This document shows positions 6,112 to 13,561 of a stretch of 14,774 nucleotides of DNA, one piece after another. The stretch comes from Paludibacteraceae bacterium (GTDB lineage Bacteria; Bacteroidota; Bacteroidia; Bacteroidales; Paludibacteraceae), in contig CANIXM010000013.1 of assembly GCA_947471245.1 (NCBI GenBank), positions 1 through 14,774 on the forward strand, written 5' to 3'. The notes beneath the pieces were generated by a model that was not told where the DNA came from, made no database searches, and saw nothing but the letters and a program-made list of their open reading frames with translations. The number at the start of each line of letters is the position of its first letter. The first letter of the stretch is position 1. Both the position numbers and the translations under genes were made by a program.

Positions 6112-6945
6112 TTATTTTTTTACTACTTTGAATGTTTGTGTGTTTTGCTCACCAATCTGAACGAAATAGATTCCCGCATTGATGTGGCTGATGTTTACCG
6201 AGGTTTTTTCATCATTAATTTTTCCAGTCAACACTAGTTTTCCAGATTGGTCTAAAACCCTATAAGTAGTGCCAATATGGCTGTTGTTTGACTCAATGAT
6301 GAAAATGTCAATTGCGGGATTGGGATGAATTGAAATGTTTTGTTTGCCGTTTGCAATGTCATCAACACCAGTTTGCTGATTTTCCTTTACAGTGGTGGTT
6401 GAAAGCATGATGACGTCACCCGAAGTTGATGCGTCAGCGTTTGTGATATTAAAAGCGCCATAAAAAGTTACTGGCCCTGAACCTGCAGCAGGAGCTGTCC
6501 AATTAAAAGTCCAAGTTTTTTCATCAGTTCCACTAGTTCCCTGTGAACTGCTGGTTAAATAATTGGTATTAGAAGTCAATCTTGTGTCAGAATTGGTGTT
6601 GCTCATCGTGCCTAAGAAAGTTCCAGCGCTGTTTTGTGGTGTAATTTGAAATCCAAATTTCGTATGCCCAGCAGCAGTTGCTTTTGCTTGTATGGTGTAG
6701 GTCGTTTTTGGAATATACCCTGTTTCGGGGATATTCGAAGTAATCCATCCTGTTTTGGTTTCAGGTGATGGGCTATCATCATGACAGGCTGTGCAGTTTT
6801 TGCCACCCCCCGCTGGGTCGCCACTATGTCCAAATCGAGCACCTGATGCGTTCTTCGAAATTACGATACATTCCCCTTGGCGTGTAAATGCCATTGAGAT
6901 AATGGTGGTGATAATAATTGCTGCGGTGATGATGGGTTTTTTCAT
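6112..6945 (-). CDS. T9SS-exported protein with choice-of-anchor V-like region and CxxCH motif
   Basis: A 277-residue secreted protein. Residues 1-22 are a signal peptide. Next comes GHSGDPAGGGKNCTACHDD, with C51-x-x-C54-H55. A Gly-rich segment before a CxxCH is typical of Bacteroidota choice-of-anchor V proteins, and the motif could bind c-type haem. Residues 65-185 are a predicted beta-rich domain with many T, S and N residues. Residues 203-277 are a T9SS type A sorting domain: ISIHPNPA at the start, then YRVLDQSGKLVL, NAGIYFVQI and terminal KVVKK. The protein should cross the outer membrane through the PorSS/T9SS machinery and be anchored on the surface or released. I chose the ATG at 6945 over an in-frame TTG at 6957. 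Whether haem is bound is not known. Two TATATTTG boxes about 200 bp upstream (7147-7162, minus strand) could be its promoter, but both lack a TTG. Confidence 0.88.
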   Translation of the reverse strand: MKKPIITAAIIITTIISMAFTRQGECIVISKNASGARFGHSGDPAGGGKNCTACHDDSPSPETKTGWITSNIPETGYIPKTTYTIQAKATAAGHTKFGFQITPQNSAGTFLGTMSNTNSDTRLTSNTNYLTSSSQGTSGTDEKTWTFNWTAPAAGSGPVTFYGAFNITNADASTSGDVIMLSTTTVKENQQTGVDDIANGKQNISIHPNPAIDIFIIESNNSHIGTTYRVLDQSGKLVLTGKINDEKTSVNISHINAGIYFVQIGEQNTQTFKVVKK

Positions 6946-7647
6946 AATTTGAAGCAAATAAAAGGATTTTGTAAATCAATTGTTTAATAGTAGGATCTTT
7001 TTCTAGTTTTGGCTTAATCCATCCTGATAGTCTGCAGGCAAAATGCCTCAAAGGGTATGTTCTAGAACGCAGCTATAGGTTTTAAAAGCGAAACTATCAT
7101 CAGTGATTGACAGTTTAGAATTATTTGTAATTTGTTATGTTTGCAACAAATATACAAATATATTTATTTAAATGGTATTTTGTTCTATAAGAATGCAAAC
7201 TTTTATTTGATTAGGTATGAGTGATGTGTCATTAGCAGGAAGCCAGAAAGGGTGAAATTATTGTAGTATGGAGTTCGTTGAAGTAATGGGAACCCTTCAA
7301 GTAATATGTTCTAACTCGTAAAGGGGTAGGGCGAAATCGTAACACATAATTTAACAAATAATCAAAATATCATTCAGATAAATAAAAATATAGAGTCTTG
7401 TGTTTAACAAGTCATCGATGGGTGACCGACAGTAGATCGTCGGAGGATGAGCGATAGGTGAGCAGAGAGAAAAATGGTGAACGTTATTCTTATGTTTAAC
7501 TAATATTATTCAAAGATATTGACGGGGTGACTCTGAGTGACCCTGTTAATAAAATCAATTGTATCTTATAGAATATGCAAGGCATAGCCTTGCTTTTAGC
7601 CTACGCTTAATCAGGGTTGTCTTTTATGACTGTGCCACAATCACTCT
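6946..7647. other. Gene-free intergenic region
   Basis: No open frame here has coding character on either strand. Visible items are a 10-bp palindrome GTTCTAGAAC (7059-7068), two adjacent minus-strand TATATTTG boxes (7147-7162), a minus-strand TATCTTTG box (7511-7518), a weak CCGAC/GTCGG hairpin (about 7428-7445) and a 7-bp perfect hairpin (7577-7593). About 700 bp is long for this otherwise compact window. It may hold a long leader or an unrecognised RNA, but nothing proves either. Confidence 0.5.
7577..7593. other. Short perfect stem-loop downstream of the beta-barrel gene
   Basis: GCAAGGC (7577-7583) and GCCTTGC (7587-7593) enclose an ATA loop. It lies 54 bp past the stop of the beta-barrel gene. 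The T-run follows on the plus strand only, so as a terminator for the minus-strand gene it would be imperfect. Confidence 0.45.
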
Positions 7648-9441
7648 TTACTGCAAATTAAAGGTCATTCCTATTAATCCATTGATGCCCTGTACTTGGT
7701 AGCCAAGAAAGTCTTGGTAACGGCTGTTGAGCAAGTTGTTGATTCTTATGAAGGTGGACCAGTACCTGCTTAGTGAGTATGTCGCAGCAAGGTTGAGATC
7801 TACTTTTTGGTTAAAGGGCATGTTCAAGTTGCCCAGTCGAGCCCGGGTAGCTGATTCACATAGCAGACTTGCCATCAGGTGAAAGTCTTTCGTTAAGCTA
7901 AACTCGGTAGTTAGGTCAGTTTCCCATTCGGGTTTGAGCCAGGCATAGCGCTCAGCGGCTACGTTCCATTGGTTGTGAACCGTTTTTAATTGTACGTTAA
8001 AGGAGTTTTTGTAACGGTAATTCACTCTACATCCGAGTCTGGTGAGTGATGCAGCGCTATAAACCACATCCATCCGATTGCTGTAGATGGTGGAGTCGGA
8101 GGGTGATATGCCGTTGACAGAATGGGTGAGTTTATAAGATTTGTTTACAAAAAAGTATTGGTTTTCTATTTTACGGTAGTCCACAAAGGCATCTACAAGC
8201 AATCCCTCTATGGGACGCACCTTCACTCCAGCGTACAGGTTGATAGGTGTGTAGGTGTCTTCTACGCGTGTGTCGGGGTAGAGGTAACGGTTTTCGAACA
8301 TCATATCGGACATGGTGTTGATGGTATATGCTCCAGTAACTCCTCCATAGAGAGCAACATATTTAGGGGAAGCTTGCCATTCGGCTTTAATGTCTGGCGA
8401 TGGGCTAAAAGATCTGCCATGTGTCATGGCAAAGCTGGATTTGGCTCCGATACGAACATCCCATGTGCTACCCGACATTTGGAAGTATGGATTTAGACCC
8501 ATGATGGAATAGTAATCCCAGAAGTTGAACGTAGAAAAATAGGACATGTTGGGACGGTACATCATGTTCGAATAGTCAAAATCCACACCAAGCCTATTTT
8601 TATCCATAGGAATGCTCATGCCTCCGCTTGCGTTAATAAAATGTTCACTGAGTCCATTTAATGAATTGAAATAGTTGTATTTAGCTCCAAAATGATATTG
8701 AAGATTGTCAGCAGTCGTATTGGAAGCGATAGACAGGAGTGCAGACGCTCGCCAAAAGGTATTCAGCGAATCGCCCATAATGTCTTTTTGTAACCATGAC
8801 ATGGGTTTACGGTTGGGGTTCACCGTGTTGGAGATGTTTTCTGTGAAAATGGCATTTTCATAGTCTTTTCCAAGTTCATTCATGTTGACCATTGATCCTA
8901 CTTGGTTGAAGCAGTCGCCATAATATCGAAAGTGCTGATGGCTTGCTTTCACACCAGCATTGATGGTTAGGGCGTCATATTCTTTTACAAAGTCCATTCC
9001 CATTTTGGTCAATGAGTGTAGCCTGTGTGAGAAAGTCCCCAGGTGGTTGATGTTTAAGTCAAGTTTAGCATCGCGGTTTTTGATCAATGGGAGTGATAGG
9101 TCACCCAAAGTGTTGAGGTGCGACCCCATTCCTAGTCGAAACAATCCCTGATTCATTTGTCTGAATTTTTCGTGCTGAATTTCAGCTGCAGGTAGTGTGT
9201 GAATATTGTGTTCAACCGACAGAGGGAGGTTGAAGTCCGAGTATTTCGGTACGGCCTTTTCCACTTTGAGTATCATTGCATTCGGACCTGCATTGATTTT
9301 ACCTACATCTTGTATCACGGGTTTGTACTCACGTTCCACAGTCACATTGCGGTGAATGACAGTATCTTGAGCTAGAATAGAGTGTTGAGACAACATTCCA
9401 AATAGGCTTATGGCAAGTATAAATTTTAATTTGGTATTCAT
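7648..9441 (-). CDS. TonB-dependent-receptor-like outer-membrane beta-barrel protein
   Basis: A 597-residue protein with a signal peptide at residues 1-25 (cleavage near ILAQ/DTV). The mature N-terminus carries NVTVEREYKPVIQDVGKIN (32-50), a stretch I associate from memory with a Bacteroidota family of TonB-receptor-like proteins. From about residue 95 on, the sequence alternates polar and aromatic residues, as expected for a transmembrane barrel. The last strand (LNSRYQDFLGYQVQGINGLIGMTFNLQ region) resembles the C-terminal strand of TonB-dependent receptors. No full plug domain of about 150 residues and no TonB box are evident, so it may be a plugless porin-like relative. The ATG at 9441 fits the signal peptide. 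It follows a large TPR gene on the same strand after 185 bp that include a terminator-like hairpin. The substrate is unknown. Confidence 0.82.
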   Translation of the reverse strand: MNTKLKFILAISLFGMLSQHSILAQDTVIHRNVTVEREYKPVIQDVGKINAGPNAMILKVEKAVPKYSDFNLPLSVEHNIHTLPAAEIQHEKFRQMNQGLFRLGMGSHLNTLGDLSLPLIKNRDAKLDLNINHLGTFSHRLHSLTKMGMDFVKEYDALTINAGVKASHQHFRYYGDCFNQVGSMVNMNELGKDYENAIFTENISNTVNPNRKPMSWLQKDIMGDSLNTFWRASALLSIASNTTADNLQYHFGAKYNYFNSLNGLSEHFINASGGMSIPMDKNRLGVDFDYSNMMYRPNMSYFSTFNFWDYYSIMGLNPYFQMSGSTWDVRIGAKSSFAMTHGRSFSPSPDIKAEWQASPKYVALYGGVTGAYTINTMSDMMFENRYLYPDTRVEDTYTPINLYAGVKVRPIEGLLVDAFVDYRKIENQYFFVNKSYKLTHSVNGISPSDSTIYSNRMDVVYSAASLTRLGCRVNYRYKNSFNVQLKTVHNQWNVAAERYAWLKPEWETDLTTEFSLTKDFHLMASLLCESATRARLGNLNMPFNQKVDLNLAATYSLSRYWSTFIRINNLLNSRYQDFLGYQVQGINGLIGMTFNLQ

Positions 9442-9473
9442 ATCAGGTTTGTTGGTTGTTGGTTCTTTGGTTT

Positions 9474-9525
9474 ATTAGTTAACTGGTTCATTGAGTTCAT
9501 TGGTTCATTAGTTAACTGGTTCATT
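9474..9525. repeat. 33-bp-period direct repeat
   Basis: The 19-bp string attagttaactggttcatt occurs at 9474-9492 and again at 9507-9525, a period of 33 bp. Shorter ggttcatt and gttcatt copies lie between them. It sits between the beta-barrel start and the hairpin after the TPR gene, so it may have spread as an intergenic repeat. Confidence 0.8.
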
Positions 9526-9573
9526 TTGTAACTTGTCTACTTGTTTCATAATACCTATTCATCCGCACACATC

Positions 9574-9594
9574 AAAAAAGTTCCCCTTTAGGGG
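9574..9594 (-). terminator. Terminator-like hairpin after the TPR gene
   Basis: On the minus strand CCCC-TAAA-GGGG is followed by AAC and six T. A second CCCC block (plus-strand GGGG at 9598-9601) can pair alternatively. It begins 33 bp after the TPR stop. The stem is only 4 bp but all G-C. From memory, similar CCCCTAAAGGGG hairpins recur between Bacteroidota genes. Partial read-through into the beta-barrel gene is possible. Confidence 0.55.
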
Positions 9595-9626
9595 TTAGGG
9601 GTTTACTCGTTAACACAATGACTTCC

Positions 9627-12600
9627 TTATTGAATAATCGTTTGTTTTTCTCTTTCGGCAATAGCGTTGAGTCTTTCGGTAATTAAAGTTTGTATTTCAT
9701 CTGTTTCGGTGTAGTTTCGTTGCAAGCTTAGCAAATACTGTTTGGCTTGAAAGTCATTTTCTAATCGAATGTAAATATCAGCCAGCAACACAAAGCTTTT
9801 TGCCAGCCAAAATGGGTGTGGCGTATTGGTTTGAGCAAACTCAAGCACTTCTTTTTCTGCCTCGGTGTTCTTTTTGAGGTCATACAGCAATTTTGCTTTC
9901 AGGTATTTTGCTTCAGCTCCGTAGTTGGTACGTGTGTCGGTGGACAAAGTATCCAGGTCAGCTTGACATCTGAGAGTGTCATTCATTGCCAGGTAAGCCT
10001 TAGCCCTATTGTATCGGGCTTCTATTTTGGTATCGGTGTCTGCACGAGGGTCTTTCATGATTTCAGCCACTACGCTCACGGTTGTTTGATTGTCTTTCAG
10101 GTAGTTACTGCAACGCAGAATGCCCAGTCTTCCAGCATTTTTGTTTTGGTCATTTTGCGCCGTGGCTTGTAGCTGTTTAAAGTAAGGCAGTGCTTCGGCA
10201 TAGTTTTTTTTATCAAAGCATATTTCGGCACAATGCAAATTGGCTTCCTCGGCATACTGATTTGGAGTGATGGCCAGCAACAGTTTGTAGGTGGCCAATG
10301 CACTGTCTTTTTGGTCGGTGTGGTAGTAACTGTCTGCCAAGTAAAAATGGACAGTGGTGCAGTATTTCCCTCCTTTGCAGTAATTATTGAGGTAGGTTTT
10401 AAGTCCAGTAATGGCTTGTAGGTATTTTCCATTCAAGTATTGTTTTTCGGCAGCAATATAGGTGATAGAGTCTTCTCTGTTTTTGTCCGATTTTACAATT
10501 TTCAAATTCAATGTTTTTACGTAGGCCAGATAGCTGGGTATATCATTGATTTCGATGTATGCCGATTCTAGTCCAGCCAATGCGGTGTAAGACTCTTCGC
10601 TACCTGAGTATTTCGCCAATACTTCTTTGTAGGCAGCGATGGCTTGTTCGAAATTGTTGCCATTGAAATGCGTCATGCCTATTTCCAGAGCAGCCTTACG
10701 GGCAAGGTCGCTGGTGGGCATACTGTCCAGTAGGGTTTTATATTGGGCTATTGCTTTGGCGTTGTCATCGAGCATTAGATAGGCCCTTCCCATTTCATAG
10801 TAAGCATTGGGTTTGTATTGAGATTTTGGAAAAGTGATAAGCATATTTTCCAATTTGGATATTTTCCCATTATAGTCTTTTCGAAGTCCAGCAACGAAAG
10901 CAGATTGGAACATGGCATAGTCTGCCATATCGGGGTTGATGGATCCGGCTTTGGAATACAATTCTTCTGCTTGTTCTAAGTTACGAGCACTGAAATAGCA
11001 GTCGCCAGCACGGTTCAATGCATCGGTATAAGTGTTTTCGGATGTTTTTTTCTCTAGTTCAATGTATTTGAGAAACCATTCCAATGCAGATTCGTATTTC
11101 TTTTGAGAGAAATAGGCATAGCCCAAGGAGTAGTTGGCTAAGATGAAGTTTGAACTTTTTGATGCCTGTTGATTTTTGAAGAAATTGTGAAAGTCGGACT
11201 CGCTTTTTTCCAATTGGCCTGTGCGGTAGTAGGCTTCGCCACGCCAGAAGTAACATTCGGCTGCGTATTTTCCTGTGTTGGAGCTCCAGAGTGATTGGCT
11301 AAAGTGTTTGATGGCTTTTTCCATTTTCTTTTGCCAAAATGCTTCTGCTCCAAGTTGGAAAAGCAAGTATTGTTTGGTTTCAATCAGTTTGGCATTTGGT
11401 TTTTCAATTTTATTGAGCGATGCCAATGCGTCCTCATAGTTTTTGGTCGTCATGTAGGCCGATGAAAGATAGTCAAACGCTTTTTCGATGTATTTGGATT
11501 TCGGATATTCGGTGAGGAATAACTCAAAAGCAGAAATGGACTCGCCAAAAGCAGTGATGGTTTGATAGGTGGTGAGTGCATAATTAAATAGCGCTTCCTC
11601 TCTAACTTCTACGTTAAAGTTAGTTTTGATGGCCGACTCATACGCCATACGTGCATTGATTAGGTCGTTTAGTTTTACATACGAATTTCCTAAATGCAGG
11701 TAAGCATTTTCGGTCATCTCATCGCTCACGGTGGTGACTTTGCTTAGGTACCTTACAGCATTTTCGTAATCCTTGGTTTGGAAATAAGATAATCCAAGCA
11801 GATAGATATCGTTTCTGAGTACTGGTTTGAATGTTTTTTCGTAGTTTTTCAAGTACCCAATGGCATCGTCATAACTCTTTTCTTGGTAGGCTATTTCGCC
11901 CAATATGCGATAAAGCTCGGGATTGTTTTTGTTGGTAGGGTAACTCACCAACAGCCTGGATGCTTTCTCTTTAATCAAGTCATACTCCTCTCTCGAGTAG
12001 TAGATTTGGATGATGTAATAAGGCACAATGCTTTTGTAGGTGTCTGTTTCTTCTAAGCGTTTGAACTCCGGTAGAGCGGCGTTATAATTCTTGTTGATGT
12101 ACTCGGCATAAGCGTAGTAATAAGAGGCCGATAAGTCATATTTTGAACTATTTGATTTTAATTCTTTGAAATTGGCAGATGCTTGTGTATAGTCTTTGGT
12201 CTGAAGGTAGCAGTATCCTTTGCAGAACAGGATGTCCATTTTTTCACTCGTTTCCAATTGGGAACTGCCTATTTTGTTGAAAAATGGCAAAGCTTTCCCG
12301 TAGTTTTTTCTCTCATAATTAATCATGGCCAGCATGTAGTTGGCCCTATCGGAATATGGAGAGTAGGGGTGATGGTTGAGGTATTCGGTGAGTAGCTCCT
12401 TTGCGTTGGGCTGGTGGAGGTGGTATGAGTTTGCCGCAATATAAAATTGAGCATCTTGTATTTGAGCAGACTGGGTGGGTTTAGCCGACTTGATAAATCC
12501 TTCGAAGCAATGTGTTGAGGCGCTATAATTTTTCTGAAGGTTATACTCCTTTCCTTGAGAGAAAAGTACGTCTTGGTGATTGTATATCAATGTGTGTTGA

Positions 12601-12659
12601 GCCCAAGTGGCTAAAGTAACAGTCAATGTTAATAAGACTAAAGCAAATTTGTTTTTCAT
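9627..12659 (-). CDS. Large periplasmic tetratricopeptide-repeat protein
   Basis: A 1010-residue protein with signal peptide MKNKFALVLLTLTVTLATWA at residues 1-20 and no lipobox cysteine. From about residue 30 to 990 it is an almost unbroken TPR solenoid of some 20 repeats, with the usual small, aromatic and alanine positions. Examples are GYCYLQTKDYTQASANF, LGEIAYQEKSYDDAIGYL, RGEAYYRTGQLEKSESDF and MGRAYLMLDDNAKAIAQY. No enzymatic domain is seen. It should act in the periplasm as a protein-protein scaffold, in the style of BamD or YbgF/CpoB but much longer. It precedes the TonB-receptor-like barrel gene on the same strand, and the pairing suggests a shared envelope role. That role is inference. 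No convincing promoter box was found in the 134 bp upstream. Confidence 0.9.
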   Translation of the reverse strand: MKNKFALVLLTLTVTLATWAQHTLIYNHQDVLFSQGKEYNLQKNYSASTHCFEGFIKSAKPTQSAQIQDAQFYIAANSYHLHQPNAKELLTEYLNHHPYSPYSDRANYMLAMINYERKNYGKALPFFNKIGSSQLETSEKMDILFCKGYCYLQTKDYTQASANFKELKSNSSKYDLSASYYYAYAEYINKNYNAALPEFKRLEETDTYKSIVPYYIIQIYYSREEYDLIKEKASRLLVSYPTNKNNPELYRILGEIAYQEKSYDDAIGYLKNYEKTFKPVLRNDIYLLGLSYFQTKDYENAVRYLSKVTTVSDEMTENAYLHLGNSYVKLNDLINARMAYESAIKTNFNVEVREEALFNYALTTYQTITAFGESISAFELFLTEYPKSKYIEKAFDYLSSAYMTTKNYEDALASLNKIEKPNAKLIETKQYLLFQLGAEAFWQKKMEKAIKHFSQSLWSSNTGKYAAECYFWRGEAYYRTGQLEKSESDFHNFFKNQQASKSSNFILANYSLGYAYFSQKKYESALEWFLKYIELEKKTSENTYTDALNRAGDCYFSARNLEQAEELYSKAGSINPDMADYAMFQSAFVAGLRKDYNGKISKLENMLITFPKSQYKPNAYYEMGRAYLMLDDNAKAIAQYKTLLDSMPTSDLARKAALEIGMTHFNGNNFEQAIAAYKEVLAKYSGSEESYTALAGLESAYIEINDIPSYLAYVKTLNLKIVKSDKNREDSITYIAAEKQYLNGKYLQAITGLKTYLNNYCKGGKYCTTVHFYLADSYYHTDQKDSALATYKLLLAITPNQYAEEANLHCAEICFDKKNYAEALPYFKQLQATAQNDQNKNAGRLGILRCSNYLKDNQTTVSVVAEIMKDPRADTDTKIEARYNRAKAYLAMNDTLRCQADLDTLSTDTRTNYGAEAKYLKAKLLYDLKKNTEAEKEVLEFAQTNTPHPFWLAKSFVLLADIYIRLENDFQAKQYLLSLQRNYTETDEIQTLITERLNAIAEREKQTIIQ

Positions 12660-12793
12660 TCTAAAGTGGGTTTATTATTTAGAAGTTTTTTTACTGTGAA
12701 AAGTAAGTCGTGAAAAAGAATTAGTTTTGAGTTGTAAAACGATTATGTAATTTAGTTGTCAAATAAAACAACAACTACAATCCATAAAACAGT

Positions 12794-13315
12794 CTACATC
12801 TGTGAAGAAATGAATTTTATAACACCGTTCCTAATGGATTCAAAACCAAACATATCGGTGTTAATCTCATTCAGCGAAACAAAATGACAGGCTGCAACAT
12901 CATCATCAGCTTTGATTTGAGTGATGTCATATACTGTACATGCAAAAAACAGATCTAAAGTTGGTATCGTTAGACCGCTGTATTCATAACGGTTGGGAAA
13001 CGAAAATAAGTATCTACATGCACTAATATCTACGCCCAATTCTTCATTAATTTCTCTAATGACCGCTTGTTCGGCTGATTCGTCTTCATCCACAAAACCA
13101 CCAGGCAAATCCCAACTTCCTTTTGCTGGTTCTTTGCCGCGCTCACACACTAATAATTGCCCTTTTTCGTTAAAGATAAAAACTGCAACAGCCGCTGAAG
13201 CGTTAATGTAGTAAACAAAGCCGCAGGATTGACAACGACAAGATTTTTCACTGTTAGTCGCAAAGCTTGACGAACCGCATGAAGGACAGTAATTGAAAAG
13301 TTTTGAAAAATGCAT
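12794..13315 (-). CDS. NUDIX hydrolase with N-terminal zinc ribbon
   Basis: A 173-residue cytoplasmic enzyme of the family that hydrolyses nucleoside diphosphates linked to another group. Residues 10-31 form a zinc ribbon with C10-x2-C13 and C28-x2-C31. The NUDIX box at 73-95 fits GX5EX7REUXEEXGU fully: G73, E79, R87, E88, E91, E92, G94. Downstream, PTLDLFFACTVYD fits the substrate side of the fold. The ribbon plus box resembles NADH-pyrophosphatase-type proteins, but this one is shorter and its substrate cannot be read from sequence. The frame is open a further 57 codons upstream, but those residues are not family-like and cross the promoter, so the ATG at 13315 is chosen. It is transcribed divergently from the right-edge TPR gene. 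Confidence 0.92.
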   Translation of the reverse strand: MHFSKLFNYCPSCGSSSFATNSEKSCRCQSCGFVYYINASAAVAVFIFNEKGQLLVCERGKEPAKGSWDLPGGFVDEDESAEQAVIREINEELGVDISACRYLFSFPNRYEYSGLTIPTLDLFFACTVYDITQIKADDDVAACHFVSLNEINTDMFGFESIRNGVIKFISSQM

Positions 13316-13343
13316 AATTTTGAATTTCAAAAACCTAATATTG

Positions 13344-13373
13344 CAAAGATACAATTTATTACCAATAGAGCAA
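13344..13373 (-). promoter_or_regulatory. Promoter of the NUDIX gene
   Basis: On the minus strand TTG (13373-13371), a 19-bp spacer and TATCTTTG (13351-13344) match the Bacteroidota consensus exactly. Transcription would start about 20 bp before the ATG at 13315, which supports this start over the longer open frame. Confidence 0.8.
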
Positions 13374-13539
13374 ACGACAGAGTAAAAAGCTAGATAGAAT
13401 TGTTTTATGTGGTCAATAGTCTTTAGGAGTCGGGCTTTCCCAATATTCGCAAAATGAAGACCGTCAATGTTTGCAGTGGTACCCATGGGGTTGTTGATAA
13501 CTTTTTGAGAATTAGCAATTTTTTGAAGCCTATTCTCAT

Positions 13540-13547
13540 TATTTTTG
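13540..13547 (+). promoter_or_regulatory. Candidate -7 box of the right-edge TPR gene
   Basis: TATTTTTG matches TAnnTTTG and lies 14 bp before the ATG at 13562, followed by an A-rich tract. No TTG lies at 18-20 bp upstream, and the leader would be very short, so confidence is moderate. Confidence 0.45.
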
Positions 13548-13561
13548 TAAAAAAAACGCTT

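Noticed and set aside
7183..7573. Second possible mobile element bounded by inverted TTCTATAAGA copies (7183-7192 and 7564-7573)
   Set aside because: A 10-bp AT-rich match about 370 bp apart is expected about once by chance in this region, and no target-site duplication flanks it.
8122..8496. 124-residue plus-strand open frame
   Set aside because: It is antisense to the beta-barrel gene, and its composition is typical of a shadow frame.
12753..12777. TAGTTGT/ACAACTA hairpin between the NUDIX and TPR genes as a terminator
   Set aside because: It is a 7-bp AT-rich stem with an 11-nt loop and no T-run on the minus strand.
13316..13486. 57-codon N-terminal extension of the NUDIX protein
   Set aside because: It crosses a consensus promoter (13344-13373) and lacks family similarity. 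The shorter start gives a normal zinc-ribbon N-terminus.
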